In this document: piece after piece, positions 17,497-26,133 of the stretch | Layout: every line of letters starts with the position of its first letter | How positions within the stretch are numbered: position 1 is the first letter of the stretch | Origin: Bryobacterales bacterium | GTDB lineage: Bacteria; Acidobacteriota; Terriglobia; Bryobacterales; Bryobacteraceae | Direction of reading: 5' to 3' | NCBI GenBank assembly: GCA_003164035.1 | Contig: PLRS01000168.1 | Span: 1-64,000, forward strand | DNA length: 64,000 bases | Program-made: the position numbers and the translations under genes | The notes under the pieces: generated by a model | Databases searched by the model: none | What the model was told of the DNA's origin: nothing | Seen by the model: only the letters and a program-made list of their open reading frames with translations

Positions 17497-17746
17497 GGCG
17501 GTTTCGGATGCGCCGCTGGATTCCCTGTCTCATGTCGTCGACTGTCCGAGGTCCCGGCGCCTGAGCGGGGAACAGCGCCCGATGGATGTCCTCGGACGAA
17601 AATCGCGCCGAACGCCGCACCACGATGTTAGGCCCATCCTCATCCCACTCCAGGACCGAACCGGGGCCGACGCCGAGCTTTCTTCGGACGCTGGCGGGGA
17701 CCGAAATCTGCCCCTGCGCCGTCAGCTTCGACTGAGCGATTGCCAT
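17483..17746 (-). CDS. vapB: AbrB/MazE-type antitoxin of the VapBC pair
   Basis: An 87-residue protein with an N-terminal swapped-hairpin SpoVT/AbrB DNA-binding domain (AQSKLTAQGQISVPASVRRKLGVGPGSVLEW, written here only in part as KLTAQGQISVPASVRRKLG). The C-terminal half, which includes SSEDIHRALF and MRQGIQRRIR, should wrap the toxin. It comes first in the operon and overlaps vapC. A palindromic ATTACC-AC-GGTAAT sits 10 bases before the start, a likely autoregulatory operator. Confidence 0.9.
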   Translation of the reverse strand: MAIAQSKLTAQGQISVPASVRRKLGVGPGSVLEWDEDGPNIVVRRSARFSSEDIHRALFPAQAPGPRTVDDMRQGIQRRIRNRHARD

Positions 17747-17755
17747 CGGTTCAAT

Positions 17756-17769
17756 ATTACCACGGTAAT
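17756..17769 (-). promoter_or_regulatory. Palindromic operator upstream of vapBC
   Basis: ATTACCACGGTAAT has perfect 6-base arms around AC and lies 10 bases from the antitoxin start, within an AT-rich stretch that could also hold the -10. Position and symmetry suit AbrB-type autorepression. Confidence 0.45.
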
Positions 17770-17804
17770 GTAAATACGCCGCGGCTTGGAACTGCCGCGT
17801 CCAG

Positions 17805-19049
17805 CTACCAGAAATATTGCTTCACGACTTTGGGCGAACTGGGCGTGCCGGAGATCACTTTCACGTGCAGGACGAGCTGCAGGTTCTTCTTTGGCCAATC
17901 CGTGGGAGCGCCGCGGAGGGCTTCGGCCATCAGGTCGGGATTGGTGACCAGATCGGCGGCGGCGTCGGTGCCGTATTGCGTGATGCCGGCGAGTTCCACC
18001 AACATGGTGTGAGTGTCGGGATGGAAGACGCGCGACACGATGGCGTAGTCTTCGGAAGTGCGGCGGTCGCGCGGGAGGGCGGGGAGCACCCACTCGGTGG
18101 GCTTACCATTGTCGGTGATGCCGGCCGGGCGGCGGTAGCCGTCGACGAAGAATCGCATCTGGCTGCTGATCTGTTTCCACTTGGTATAGGAGAACCCGAC
18201 CAGGATGGCCGGGCCGGCGCGGAGGTCGGCGAAGGAGACGTCGTTGCCCAGCTTGACGCGATAGGCGCGGTGCAGGCGGGTGAGCATGGCGGCGAGGCGG
18301 GAGGTGGCGATGAGGTCGCCGCCGCCGACGAACTGATCGGTGAGGAGGGTGAAATCCTGAATGCTTGACGGGGGGGAGATGGACGGGTCGATATCGACGC
18401 CGTAGACGGGCACGTAGGCGGCGCACAATTCGAGCGGCGACGATCCATTCAGAACGGGGGCCCAGAACTGATCGAGCGCGGTCAGCCTGGGGCGTGCCAA
18501 CAACCAGGCGAGGACGGCGGCGGCGATCAGAACCAGGACCGCCAGGGCGGCATGGCGGGGTCTGAGGACCCGATAGCGCGGTGCGGCCGGGGGCGGAACC
18601 GGGAGGGTGTCCGGCGCTGCGCCCTGGAGGCGCCCGGCGGGAGCGGGTGGGGGTGCATTTACCAGGTGGAACTCGGGAACGTAAGTGCCCGAAGGCAGCT
18701 CGATGCGCACCGGGTTATGAGATCCCAGATCGGAATAGTAGAGGCCCAGCCGTTTGCGAACCTCGCCGGCCTTTACGCGGACGGTGGCGTCGTCGCTGGG
18801 ATCGTAGCTGGTGGGCCGGCCGAAAACCTCGATGCCGATGGTGCGCTCCTTGAGCATGTCGCCATGGCCGAGGAGCGTGTTTTCGACGACGTAACGGAGG
18901 AAATCCTGGCTGCGCTTGCTGGAGCGAAACTCGTGACACGCCAGGACACGGCTCAACTCCTCGCGAACCTGTTCTTCGGTCACCGAAACGGACGGTGCCC
19001 CGCCCGCCGCCGGGACGGGGGAAACCCCCGGAAAATGTCCCTCAGGCAT
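17805..19049 (-). CDS. Membrane-anchored protein with acidobacterial regulator-like N-terminal domain
   Basis: About 414 residues. The N-terminal ~110 residues carry the phrases FLRYVVENTLLG, LKERTIGIEVFGR, YDPSDDATVRVKAGEVRKRL and IELPSGTYVPEF, a domain I recognise from many acidobacterial and alphaproteobacterial signalling proteins, possibly winged-helix-like. A Pro/Ala linker precedes one membrane helix (HAALAVLVLIAAAVLAWLLA), then an extracytoplasmic ~220-residue domain with no catalytic motif I can name. A ToxR-like transmembrane sensor is an inference. ATG 19049 was preferred over a GTG at 19067. It diverges from the SIS gene, so the gap of about 175 bases may hold control sites for both. 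Confidence 0.7.
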   Translation of the reverse strand: MPEGHFPGVSPVPAAGGAPSVSVTEEQVREELSRVLACHEFRSSKRSQDFLRYVVENTLLGHGDMLKERTIGIEVFGRPTSYDPSDDATVRVKAGEVRKRLGLYYSDLGSHNPVRIELPSGTYVPEFHLVNAPPPAPAGRLQGAAPDTLPVPPPAAPRYRVLRPRHAALAVLVLIAAAVLAWLLARPRLTALDQFWAPVLNGSSPLELCAAYVPVYGVDIDPSISPPSSIQDFTLLTDQFVGGGDLIATSRLAAMLTRLHRAYRVKLGNDVSFADLRAGPAILVGFSYTKWKQISSQMRFFVDGYRRPAGITDNGKPTEWVLPALPRDRRTSEDYAIVSRVFHPDTHTMLVELAGITQYGTDAAADLVTNPDLMAEALRGAPTDWPKKNLQLVLHVKVISGTPSSPKVVKQYFW

Positions 19050-19225
19050 GGACCCACTCACTCTCACGCGACTAATGGTCCAATTCTAGCAGTATCCGCC
19101 GCGGCGTGCTGGACGCGCTGAAAACAAAAGCGTTCGATGCCGGTAACGAACCGGCTGCAACAACCTCGCAACCGTTCGGTACTGGACAGAAATCCGCCGA
19201 TGGCTCAGATTCGGACTTGGGCACC

Positions 19226-20284
19226 ATGTCGAGAATGCTGGAAGAGACGCGGGAGCAGCCGCACGCGCTGGCAAAGACGCTGGAGGAGGGCGCGGCGGCG
19301 TTGCGCGACCTGCGCCGCCACCTGGAAACCAACCGGCCCCGGCTGGTGGTGCTGGTGGCGCGAGGCACTTCGGACAATGCCGCCCAGTTCGGCCGGTACC
19401 TGATCGAGATCACCACCCACATTCCCGTCTCGCTGGCGGCGCCCTCGGTGCTCACGTTGTACGCGAGCCCGGTGGATTTGCGGGAGGTGTTGGTGGTGGG
19501 GATTTCGCAATCGGGCGAATCCACCGATACCAACGCCGTGCTGGCGGACGCGCGCAGCCGCGGAGCGACCACCCTGGGGATTACCAACGTACCGGACAGT
19601 ACGATGGCGGAGATCTCGGCGTACACGGTGCTGGTGCGGGCCGGCAAGGAAGAGAGCGTGGCCGCGACCAAGACTTACACCTGCCAGCTTATGGCGCTCT
19701 ACCTGGTGGCGCATGTGTTGGGCGGCGAAGTTTCGTTTGACGCGCTGCGCCGGCTGCCGCAATGGGTCGAGGAAGTCCTCGAGGTGGAAGAACGCGTGGG
19801 CGAAATCGCCGAGCGTTACATGTTCATGACCAGGGCGGTGACGGTGGGCCGGGGCTTGAACTATGCCAACGCGCTCGAGTTCGGCTTGAAGCTGATGGAG
19901 ACGTGCTACGTGGTGACGGAGCGGTTCTCGTCGGCTGACCTGATGCACGGGCCGATCGCATTGGTGGAGCACGCGTTTCCGGTGTTCGCGTTCGCGCCTT
20001 CGGGGGTGACGTGGCAATCCATTTCGACGGTGCTGGATATGCTGGAGGAAGTGAAGGCCGAGACGCTGGTGATCACCGACGAGAGCAACAGCGAGGCATG
20101 CGCCAAGCCGGCGCGCCTGATCCGGCTTCCGAGCGCGCCGGGAAACTGGAGTGGTCCGCAGGATTTGTACACTCCCATTCCGTATGTCGTGCCGGCGCAA
20201 CTATTCGCCGCGCAACTGGCGGAGATCAAAGGATTGAACCCGGATCGGCCGCGCATGCTGCACAAGATCACGCGGACGATGTAG
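19226..20284 (+). CDS. Two-SIS-domain sugar isomerase/deaminase (GlmS-like without glutaminase)
   Basis: About 352 residues from ATG 19226 (MSRMLEETREQPHAL, the usual opening of this family; the frame is open back to a TTG at 19106). First SIS domain: VVLVARGTSDNAAQF and VVGISQSGESTDTNAV. Linker: KEESVAATKTYTCQL. Second SIS: VTVGRGLNYANALEFGLKLMET and SADLMHGPIALV. Because the N-terminal glutamine amidotransferase domain of GlmS is absent, it cannot make glucosamine-6-phosphate from glutamine; relatives act as glucosamine-6-phosphate deaminases (NagB-II) or AgaS-type amino-sugar deaminases. Located 75 bases upstream of mqnA with no functional link evident. Confidence 0.85.
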   Translation: MSRMLEETREQPHALAKTLEEGAAALRDLRRHLETNRPRLVVLVARGTSDNAAQFGRYLIEITTHIPVSLAAPSVLTLYASPVDLREVLVVGISQSGESTDTNAVLADARSRGATTLGITNVPDSTMAEISAYTVLVRAGKEESVAATKTYTCQLMALYLVAHVLGGEVSFDALRRLPQWVEEVLEVEERVGEIAERYMFMTRAVTVGRGLNYANALEFGLKLMETCYVVTERFSSADLMHGPIALVEHAFPVFAFAPSGVTWQSISTVLDMLEEVKAETLVITDESNSEACAKPARLIRLPSAPGNWSGPQDLYTPIPYVVPAQLFAAQLAEIKGLNPDRPRMLHKITRTM

Positions 20285-20359
20285 GCCGCGCGGGTCCGAT
20301 TCGCGGCGGCGATCGCGAAGCCGCGACCCCAATTCGCCCGTTACCGGGTACACTGTAGG

Positions 20360-21154
20360 TTGAATCTCACCACTTCGGGGCGGCTCAAGGTTTGCGCCGT
20401 CAGTTTCCTGAATACATCTCCACTGGTTTGGGGGATGCTTCATGGGCCCCAGCGGGGGCTCTTCGATCTGGAGTTTCGCATCCCGGCGGAGTGCGCCGAC
20501 GCCCTCGCTTCGGGCCGGGCCGACATCGGTATTGTGCCGTCTTTCGAGCTAAGCCGGCAGGATTTGCGCATCATTCCGGGCGCCGGCATCGCCGCTCATG
20601 GACCGGTACGCAGCATTTTGCTGGTTTCCAAGGTTCCGGCCGGCGAAATCCGGAGTTTGGCGGCGGATGCGAGCTCGCGAACGTCGGTGCAACTGGCTCG
20701 CGTCATTCTGAAACAGAAGTTCGGCGCCTCGCCGGCGATAGCGCCGCATCCTCCGCAACTGGAGGCGATGCTGGAACGGGCCGATGCGGCGCTCATTATC
20801 GGCGACCCGGCTTTGCACCTGGATCCCGCCACGCTGCCGTATCGCGTCTACGACCTGGGCGCCGAATGGACCGAACTGACCGGACTGCCGATGGTATTTG
20901 CGGTCTGGGCCGGCCGCGGCGCCGCCTCGGCCGAAGTCGCCGGCGCCTTCCTGGCTTCTTGCCGATACGGCCGCGAGCGAATCGAGGAGATCGTCCGCGA
21001 GGAAGCTCCGCGGCGCGGCTTTGCCCCGGATCTGGCGCGCGAATACCTGACTCGCCATATCGTTCACGAACTGGGCGAACCGGAATACCGGGGGCTGCGG
21101 CGGTTTCTCGAGCTGGCGGCAGGCGTGGAGTGCGCGGCGGGACTTAGGTTCTAG
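20360..21154 (+). CDS. mqnA: Chorismate dehydratase, futalosine menaquinone pathway
   Basis: A 264-residue periplasmic-binding-fold enzyme that converts chorismate to 3-enolpyruvylbenzoate, first step of the futalosine route to menaquinone. It has the family opening RLKVCAVSFLNTSPLVWGM, ADIGIVPSFELSR, and the conserved LIIGDPAL segment. Translation appears to start at TTG 20360, because the first in-frame ATG would remove the SFLNT ligand loop. Implies menaquinone use, which fits the cytochrome conduit at 8174-11252. No other mqn gene is present nearby. Confidence 0.9.
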   Translation: MNLTTSGRLKVCAVSFLNTSPLVWGMLHGPQRGLFDLEFRIPAECADALASGRADIGIVPSFELSRQDLRIIPGAGIAAHGPVRSILLVSKVPAGEIRSLAADASSRTSVQLARVILKQKFGASPAIAPHPPQLEAMLERADAALIIGDPALHLDPATLPYRVYDLGAEWTELTGLPMVFAVWAGRGAASAEVAGAFLASCRYGRERIEEIVREEAPRRGFAPDLAREYLTRHIVHELGEPEYRGLRRFLELAAGVECAAGLRF

Positions 21155-21156
21155 AC

Positions 21157-21275
21157 GGGTGTCTAGCCGATCTGGGGATTTCGCGGTTGAGGCGCGGCAA
21201 CCGCTCCCTTGCGGGTCGCGGCTCGGTTACGGATGCCGCGTGTTTGCAGTCACTTACCGAGCCGAGACCGTCAGG
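21157..21275. repeat. Dispersed palindromic repeat family A, copy 2 (long form)
   Basis: Core GCAACCGCTCCC...GGTCGCGGCTCGG at 21197-21226, with an opposing GAGCCGAGACCG arm further right. The ~115-base neighbourhood, including GATCTGGGGATTTCGCGG to the left and GGATGCCGCGTGTTT to the right, aligns to 61979-62095. Confidence 0.7.
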
Positions 21276-21377
21276 GCTAAGCACTCGCCCTGGACGTTTT
21301 CCACCTGCCTGAATTGCTGAAGACGTAACAAAGCGATATCCTGGACTGACGCCGCTGGCGGCGGCTGGAGGTGGGCC

Positions 21378-24300
21378 ATGAAAACACGCGCTGCGATCCT
21401 GGCGGCGGTGGTGTTAGGGACGATACCGGCCTTGGCTAGCACACTGGGCAGGGCTCTGCTGGGGAAATTGCCGCTTCGTTTCGAGCAAGCTCGCGGCCAG
21501 GACGGCCGAAACGGCGTTCGCTATGTGGCGCGCGCCGGCAGCTACCGGCTACGACTGGCGGCGGATGGCAACTGGTTGGAATGGCGGAATCCGGCCACCG
21601 GCCGGACTGCTTCGATCCACACGCGCATTGTTGGCGCCAATCCCGCCACCTACCTGGAAGCCGCCGGCGACTTGCCAGGTAAAGTGAATTACTTCGTCGG
21701 CGCGCGGACGGACTGGCGCACGGACGTGACCGGCTTCGCACGCATCCGCTATCGCGAAATCTATCCGCATATCGACCTTGTCTTCCACGGCGGGGAAGGG
21801 CGTTTGGAATACGACCTGGTAGCGGCGCCCGGTGCCGACATGGGCCAGATCCGCCTGGAAGTGGATGGCCAGGACGGTTTGCGGGTGGATCCTTCGGGAG
21901 ACCTGGTGATCTCGGCCGAAGGCGGCGACGTCCGCTGGAAACGTCCGGAAGTTTATCAGGAGTCGGCGTCGGGGCGGGTTCCCGTTGACGGCCGTTTTCT
22001 GGTGGTGGGGAAACGAACCGTCCGTTTTGCGGTGGGAGATTACGATCGCACCCGCACTCTGGTAATCGACCCCACGCTGGCGTATTCGACCTACCTGGGA
22101 GGAAGCTTCAACGACGTGGCGCGCGGCATCGCGGTGGATGCTTCCGGGAACGTCTACCTGGCGGGCAACACAACGTCCACGAACCTGCCCACGAACCTCT
22201 CTACCGTGCCCACGTTCCAGCCGAATTCCGGCGGTTCGGGGCCTGAGCTCTTTGGCGATGGCTTCGTGGCCAAGTTCAGCTCGGGGGGCGCGCTGGTGTA
22301 CCTGACCTACCTGGGCGGCAGCGGCGACGATGCCGCCAGCGCCATCGCGGTGGATTCGGCGGGCAACGCTTATGTTTGCGGCCTGACCACGTCAAGCAAC
22401 TTTCCGACCACCGCGAACGCTTACCAAACCCGGTACGGCGGCTCTGGCGGCGCCGCAGCGGGCTACAGCGGCGACGCGTTTGTCGCCAAACTCAACCCCA
22501 GCGGCAACACTTTGATCTATTCCACTTACCTGGGCGGCAGCGATAACGATGCCGCTGCCGCCATCGCCATCGATGCGTCCGGCAATGCCTATGTAGCGGG
22601 CGCCACCGCGTCTCGCAACTTTCCGGCCACGAATGGCGCATACCAGACCACCATGAAGGGCGCCGGCGGCGAGCCCGTCATGCCCCTCTACGATACGCCG
22701 GCATGGGACCCCGGAGATGCCTTCGTCGCCAAGCTCGATCCCACCGGCTCCAAGCTGCTGGAATGCACCATGCTGGGCGGAGGTTCCGACGATGCTGCGT
22801 TGGCGATCGCGCTCGACACGGCCGGCAACATCTATATCGGCGGCTTCACCATTTCCGCCAATTTTCCAGTCACCGCCGGCGCGTTCGACACCGTTTTCGG
22901 CGGCATCGATCCACAGAACTATTGGTTCAACATGGGCGACGGCTTCGTGGCCAAGTTCGATCCCACGCTGGCCAAGCTGCTGTACAGCACGTATTTCGGC
23001 GGCACGGGAGACGATTCGGTGTCGGCGATCGCCGTGGACTCGGCCGGCGAGGTTTATCTGACCGGCTCGACCAGCAGTGGTTCGAGCGAAACATTCCCAC
23101 TCAAAACGTCCGCCGGCGCTTTCCAGCCGAAATTTGGCGGTTACCTGGTGCTCCCACCGGATTTTAGTGTCGAGCAATTGTTCGGCGACGCTTACGTGGC
23201 CAAGCTGAATGCCGCCGGCTCGGCGCTCGTCTACCTGAGTTATCTGGGCGGAAGCAATAACGATGCGGGGACAGCCATCGCCATCGATAACGCGGGGAAC
23301 GCCTACGTCACCGGCTTCACCGATTCGCCCAACTTCCCGCTGGCGGGCGGCCCGACTCAATCCAAGTTCGGCGGCGATGGCGGCTCCGTGTCGATCCAGA
23401 GCGAGCTGTTCGGCGACGCTTTCCTGGCCGTGGTCAATCCCACCGCCACGGCGCTGGTATACAGCACGTTTCTGGGCGGCAGCGCCGACGATATCGGCAA
23501 CGGCGTTGCGCTCGATGGAAAGGGCAACGTTTATGTGGCCGGCAACACGGTGTCGACGAATTTTCCGGTAACCTCCAAGGCGTTTCAGCCGGCCTACGCC
23601 GGCGGCGGCCCGCTGTACGGCGGCATGGGCCGCGGCGACGCGTTCTACTCCGTGGTCGCCGGCGTGAACACGGGCGCGGCCGGCCCGGCCATTTCGGCCG
23701 TATCGAACGCCGAGGGTGGAAGCGCGACCATCGCGGCCAATACCTGGGTTTCGATTTTCGGCAACGGCCTGGCTCCCGACACGCGCCTTTGGCAAGGCAC
23801 GGACTTCGTCAATGGGCAGATGCCCACCGCGCTCGACGGCGCCAGCGTCACCATGAACGGTACGCCCGCCTACGTCTATTACATCAGCCCCACCCAGATC
23901 AACGTGCTGACACCGCCCAGCTTGACGGCCGGCCCGGTACAGGTAGTGGTGACCAATGGAACAACCGCTAGCTCTGCCTTTACGTCCACGGCGCAGGCGG
24001 TTTCGCCTTCGTTCTTCATTTTCGGCGGCGGCCCCTACGTGGCCGCGGTTCACGCCGCCGGCAGCTTTCCGTATATAGGACCCACCACCCTGTATCAGGG
24101 CCTAAGTTCGCCGGCGGCTCCGGGCGAAACCATCGAGCTCTACGCCAACGGTTTTGGCGCGATTACGCCCGCGGTAACCGCCGGATCGGCGTCGCAGGTG
24201 GGAAATCTGCCGACTCTTCCGGTGGTGACCATCGGCGGCGTCCAGGCCACGGTGGTTTTTGCCGGTTTGAGCGGCGCCCCCGGCGAGTTTCAGTTCAACG

Positions 24301-24398
24301 TGGTGATACCCGCTTCGCTCTCCGCCGGCGACGCCGCCATCTCGGCCAGCTACGACGGCGCCACCACGCAGAGCGGAACGCTGATTACGATTCAGTAG
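21378..24398 (+). CDS. Secreted SBBP-repeat beta-propeller protein with TIGR03437 C-terminal domain
   Basis: A 1006-residue exported protein. After a signal peptide (AAILAAVVLGTIPALAS) comes a ~200-residue N-terminal region (FEQARGQDGRNGVRYVARAG, FHGGEGRLEYDLVAAPGAD) shared by SBBP proteins. Then about eight SBBP blades follow with the repeating phrases YSTYLGGSNDDAA, AIAVDSAGNAYV, GFTxSxNFPxTxxA (residues ~230-765). The last ~240 residues form the Solibacter-type TIGR03437 domain (NTWVSIFGNGLAPDT, YVYYISPTQINVLTP, PGETIELYANGFG, GAPGEFQFNVVIP). Likely cell-surface; adhesive or matrix role is an inference. The ATG follows GGAGGTGGGCC. Confidence 0.9.
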   Translation: MKTRAAILAAVVLGTIPALASTLGRALLGKLPLRFEQARGQDGRNGVRYVARAGSYRLRLAADGNWLEWRNPATGRTASIHTRIVGANPATYLEAAGDLPGKVNYFVGARTDWRTDVTGFARIRYREIYPHIDLVFHGGEGRLEYDLVAAPGADMGQIRLEVDGQDGLRVDPSGDLVISAEGGDVRWKRPEVYQESASGRVPVDGRFLVVGKRTVRFAVGDYDRTRTLVIDPTLAYSTYLGGSFNDVARGIAVDASGNVYLAGNTTSTNLPTNLSTVPTFQPNSGGSGPELFGDGFVAKFSSGGALVYLTYLGGSGDDAASAIAVDSAGNAYVCGLTTSSNFPTTANAYQTRYGGSGGAAAGYSGDAFVAKLNPSGNTLIYSTYLGGSDNDAAAAIAIDASGNAYVAGATASRNFPATNGAYQTTMKGAGGEPVMPLYDTPAWDPGDAFVAKLDPTGSKLLECTMLGGGSDDAALAIALDTAGNIYIGGFTISANFPVTAGAFDTVFGGIDPQNYWFNMGDGFVAKFDPTLAKLLYSTYFGGTGDDSVSAIAVDSAGEVYLTGSTSSGSSETFPLKTSAGAFQPKFGGYLVLPPDFSVEQLFGDAYVAKLNAAGSALVYLSYLGGSNNDAGTAIAIDNAGNAYVTGFTDSPNFPLAGGPTQSKFGGDGGSVSIQSELFGDAFLAVVNPTATALVYSTFLGGSADDIGNGVALDGKGNVYVAGNTVSTNFPVTSKAFQPAYAGGGPLYGGMGRGDAFYSVVAGVNTGAAGPAISAVSNAEGGSATIAANTWVSIFGNGLAPDTRLWQGTDFVNGQMPTALDGASVTMNGTPAYVYYISPTQINVLTPPSLTAGPVQVVVTNGTTASSAFTSTAQAVSPSFFIFGGGPYVAAVHAAGSFPYIGPTTLYQGLSSPAAPGETIELYANGFGAITPAVTAGSASQVGNLPTLPVVTIGGVQATVVFAGLSGAPGEFQFNVVIPASLSAGDAAISASYDGATTQSGTLITIQ

Positions 24399-24406
24399 CG
24401 GCGCGT

Positions 24407-25969
24407 TCATCGAAACTGGACGAACCGGCCGGCGGCGTACACGTAAGCAGCCGAAACCCTGTCGATGCCCGGGGCCGCCAGCGACTGGCTGGCAGCGGCT
24501 CCGAGCGAAACCACGAACGCTACGTCGTGAGGCGGCCCGGGCATATCCTGCGACGCCGGAATGTTCGCCAACAAGGCGGCGGGGATGGTCAGTTGTCCGG
24601 CGCCGGCGCGGGCGGTACAAAGGCACGCGCCGATGGCGGTGGTCACCTTATCGGTGTTGGTGGCGACGAGCGCCACCAACTGCGCCTCAGCCGGGGCTTT
24701 CCAATGCACCCTCAGCCCCTGGCTGCGCACTACCACAGCGGACCGGTCGCGATCGATCCAGTCGAGAGGTACCGGCCCGGTTAAGCTCCAGGTAAATGGA
24801 CCGACATCCGTGCCTCCGGAGCCTCGCAACTGGAAGGCTCCGGGCTCCAGAAACAAGCGGGGCAATCTCGGGTTGACCGCCGGGCCCTCGCGGCCGATGC
24901 GCGTTTGGTAGAAGCCGGCGCCGGCGCGATAGAGCGGGTACGCTCCACCGGCCCCGGTCAGGGTGAGCTGCCCACCGGCGTTCAGTCCGTGCCCCGCGGC
25001 CAGCGCACCGGAGAGGGGATTGGTCAAGACCGTCTCGGATTGGAAGCTGCTGGTGTAAGCCGTGCAAGTTCCGGGCGGAGGCATCAACAGCAAGGGCAGG
25101 AGCAGCAGCTCCGGGTTGTCTTTGGCGCCCAGTGTCACCGTAACCTGGTCGGAAATGTCATCGGCGTTCTGGTGAAGGGCGCGCATGCGGATTCGGCTGA
25201 GAGTGACGGCGGCGATTCTGGGTTCGCGCAACACGGGAAATACGGCGGGGCAGGGGCCAGGCGCGGAGCTGACGGCGACGGTGACCACGTTGCTGGCGCG
25301 CAGGGGGCCTGCTTCCAAATAGATGGGGACAAAACAACCTGCCGGCGCGTCGGCGGGCAAGGTGACGGGAATCTCGAGCTCGCCGGGACGGGAGGAGGAA
25401 ATCGGCGAACCCGCGTGCGCGGCGCGATTCCCCACGACTACGGTGATGGGACGGGCGGCGCCCAGGCCGGTGGCGGACAGGACGATTTGCCGGCCGGGGC
25501 GGGCGGGATTCTCGAGCGTATTGGCGCGGCGGGCACCGGAGGCTTCCAGATTGTCGATGCGGCCAGGGCCCCAGCCTTGCCCGTTGCGGCTGAAGAGGCC
25601 GGGGTTGGACTCCACGATTTCGATGGGAAACGGCAGGCTGGGCTGGCCTCCGGCGGCGACCACCAGGCTGGCGGGACCGATGGGCGCGGCAGCGGGCACC
25701 AGCGCTTCGATGCGCTCCGGGGTAGTGGACAGGACGCGTACCGGCAGTACGGATTCGCCTTTGCGGATGACGACGGTGGCGTTCCCGGCCGTCCCGAAAC
25801 GGACGCCATGAATCTGAAACCGCGCGCCGCGCGCCAACGCACCGCCAGGTAGCCTGGGCGCGATCTGGCTGGCGGCGTTGACCACGCCATTCTGGCCAAT
25901 GCCTGGCTGCGCCGCCAGCGTGGGGAACGATATCAAGATGGCGAACCACGCGAAGACGGCGCGAGTCAT
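24407..25969 (-). CDS. Secreted TIGR03437/IPT-like hypothetical protein
   Basis: A 520-residue exported protein: signal peptide AVFAWFAILISFPTLAA-Q, then the phrase NGVVNAASQIAPRLPGGALARGARFQIHGVRFG characteristic of TIGR03437/IPT-type immunoglobulin-like domains (quoted here in part as VVNAASQIAPRLPGGALA). A second Ig-like module has RQIVLSATGLGAARPITVVV. The C-terminal ~250 residues are all-beta, with no enzyme motif recognised. Convergent with the SBBP gene with only 8 bases between stops. Probably another surface or matrix protein; it may bind the same structures. Confidence 0.78.
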   Translation of the reverse strand: MTRAVFAWFAILISFPTLAAQPGIGQNGVVNAASQIAPRLPGGALARGARFQIHGVRFGTAGNATVVIRKGESVLPVRVLSTTPERIEALVPAAAPIGPASLVVAAGGQPSLPFPIEIVESNPGLFSRNGQGWGPGRIDNLEASGARRANTLENPARPGRQIVLSATGLGAARPITVVVGNRAAHAGSPISSSRPGELEIPVTLPADAPAGCFVPIYLEAGPLRASNVVTVAVSSAPGPCPAVFPVLREPRIAAVTLSRIRMRALHQNADDISDQVTVTLGAKDNPELLLLPLLLMPPPGTCTAYTSSFQSETVLTNPLSGALAAGHGLNAGGQLTLTGAGGAYPLYRAGAGFYQTRIGREGPAVNPRLPRLFLEPGAFQLRGSGGTDVGPFTWSLTGPVPLDWIDRDRSAVVVRSQGLRVHWKAPAEAQLVALVATNTDKVTTAIGACLCTARAGAGQLTIPAALLANIPASQDMPGPPHDVAFVVSLGAAASQSLAAPGIDRVSAAYVYAAGRFVQFR

Positions 25970-26040
25970 CCTTACAGGCTACCGCCCGGCCAACCTGGCC
26001 GGAAACCTGCCAGAATGGTCGAGTGCTAAGCGCGTTGTCC

Positions 26041-26116
26041 GGGAAGTTGGTAACGTATTCGCGAGCAACCGCTCCCTCACGGTCGCGGCTCGGAAATACA
26101 GTGAGGGAGCGGTTGC
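26041..26116. repeat. Dispersed palindromic repeat family A, copy 3
   Basis: Perfect 16-base arms GCAACCGCTCCCTCAC (26065-26080) and GTGAGGGAGCGGTTGC (26101-26116). The left flank GGGAAGTTGGTAACGTATTC matches the flank of the copy at 62699-62752. It ends 17 bases before the permease start. Confidence 0.8.
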
Positions 26117-26133
26117 CGGACAGGCAACTGTAA

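Noticed and set aside
22392-24053. 553-codon minus-strand frame opposite the SBBP protein
   Set aside because: Antisense shadow of a repetitive gene; periodicity simply follows the SBBP blades.
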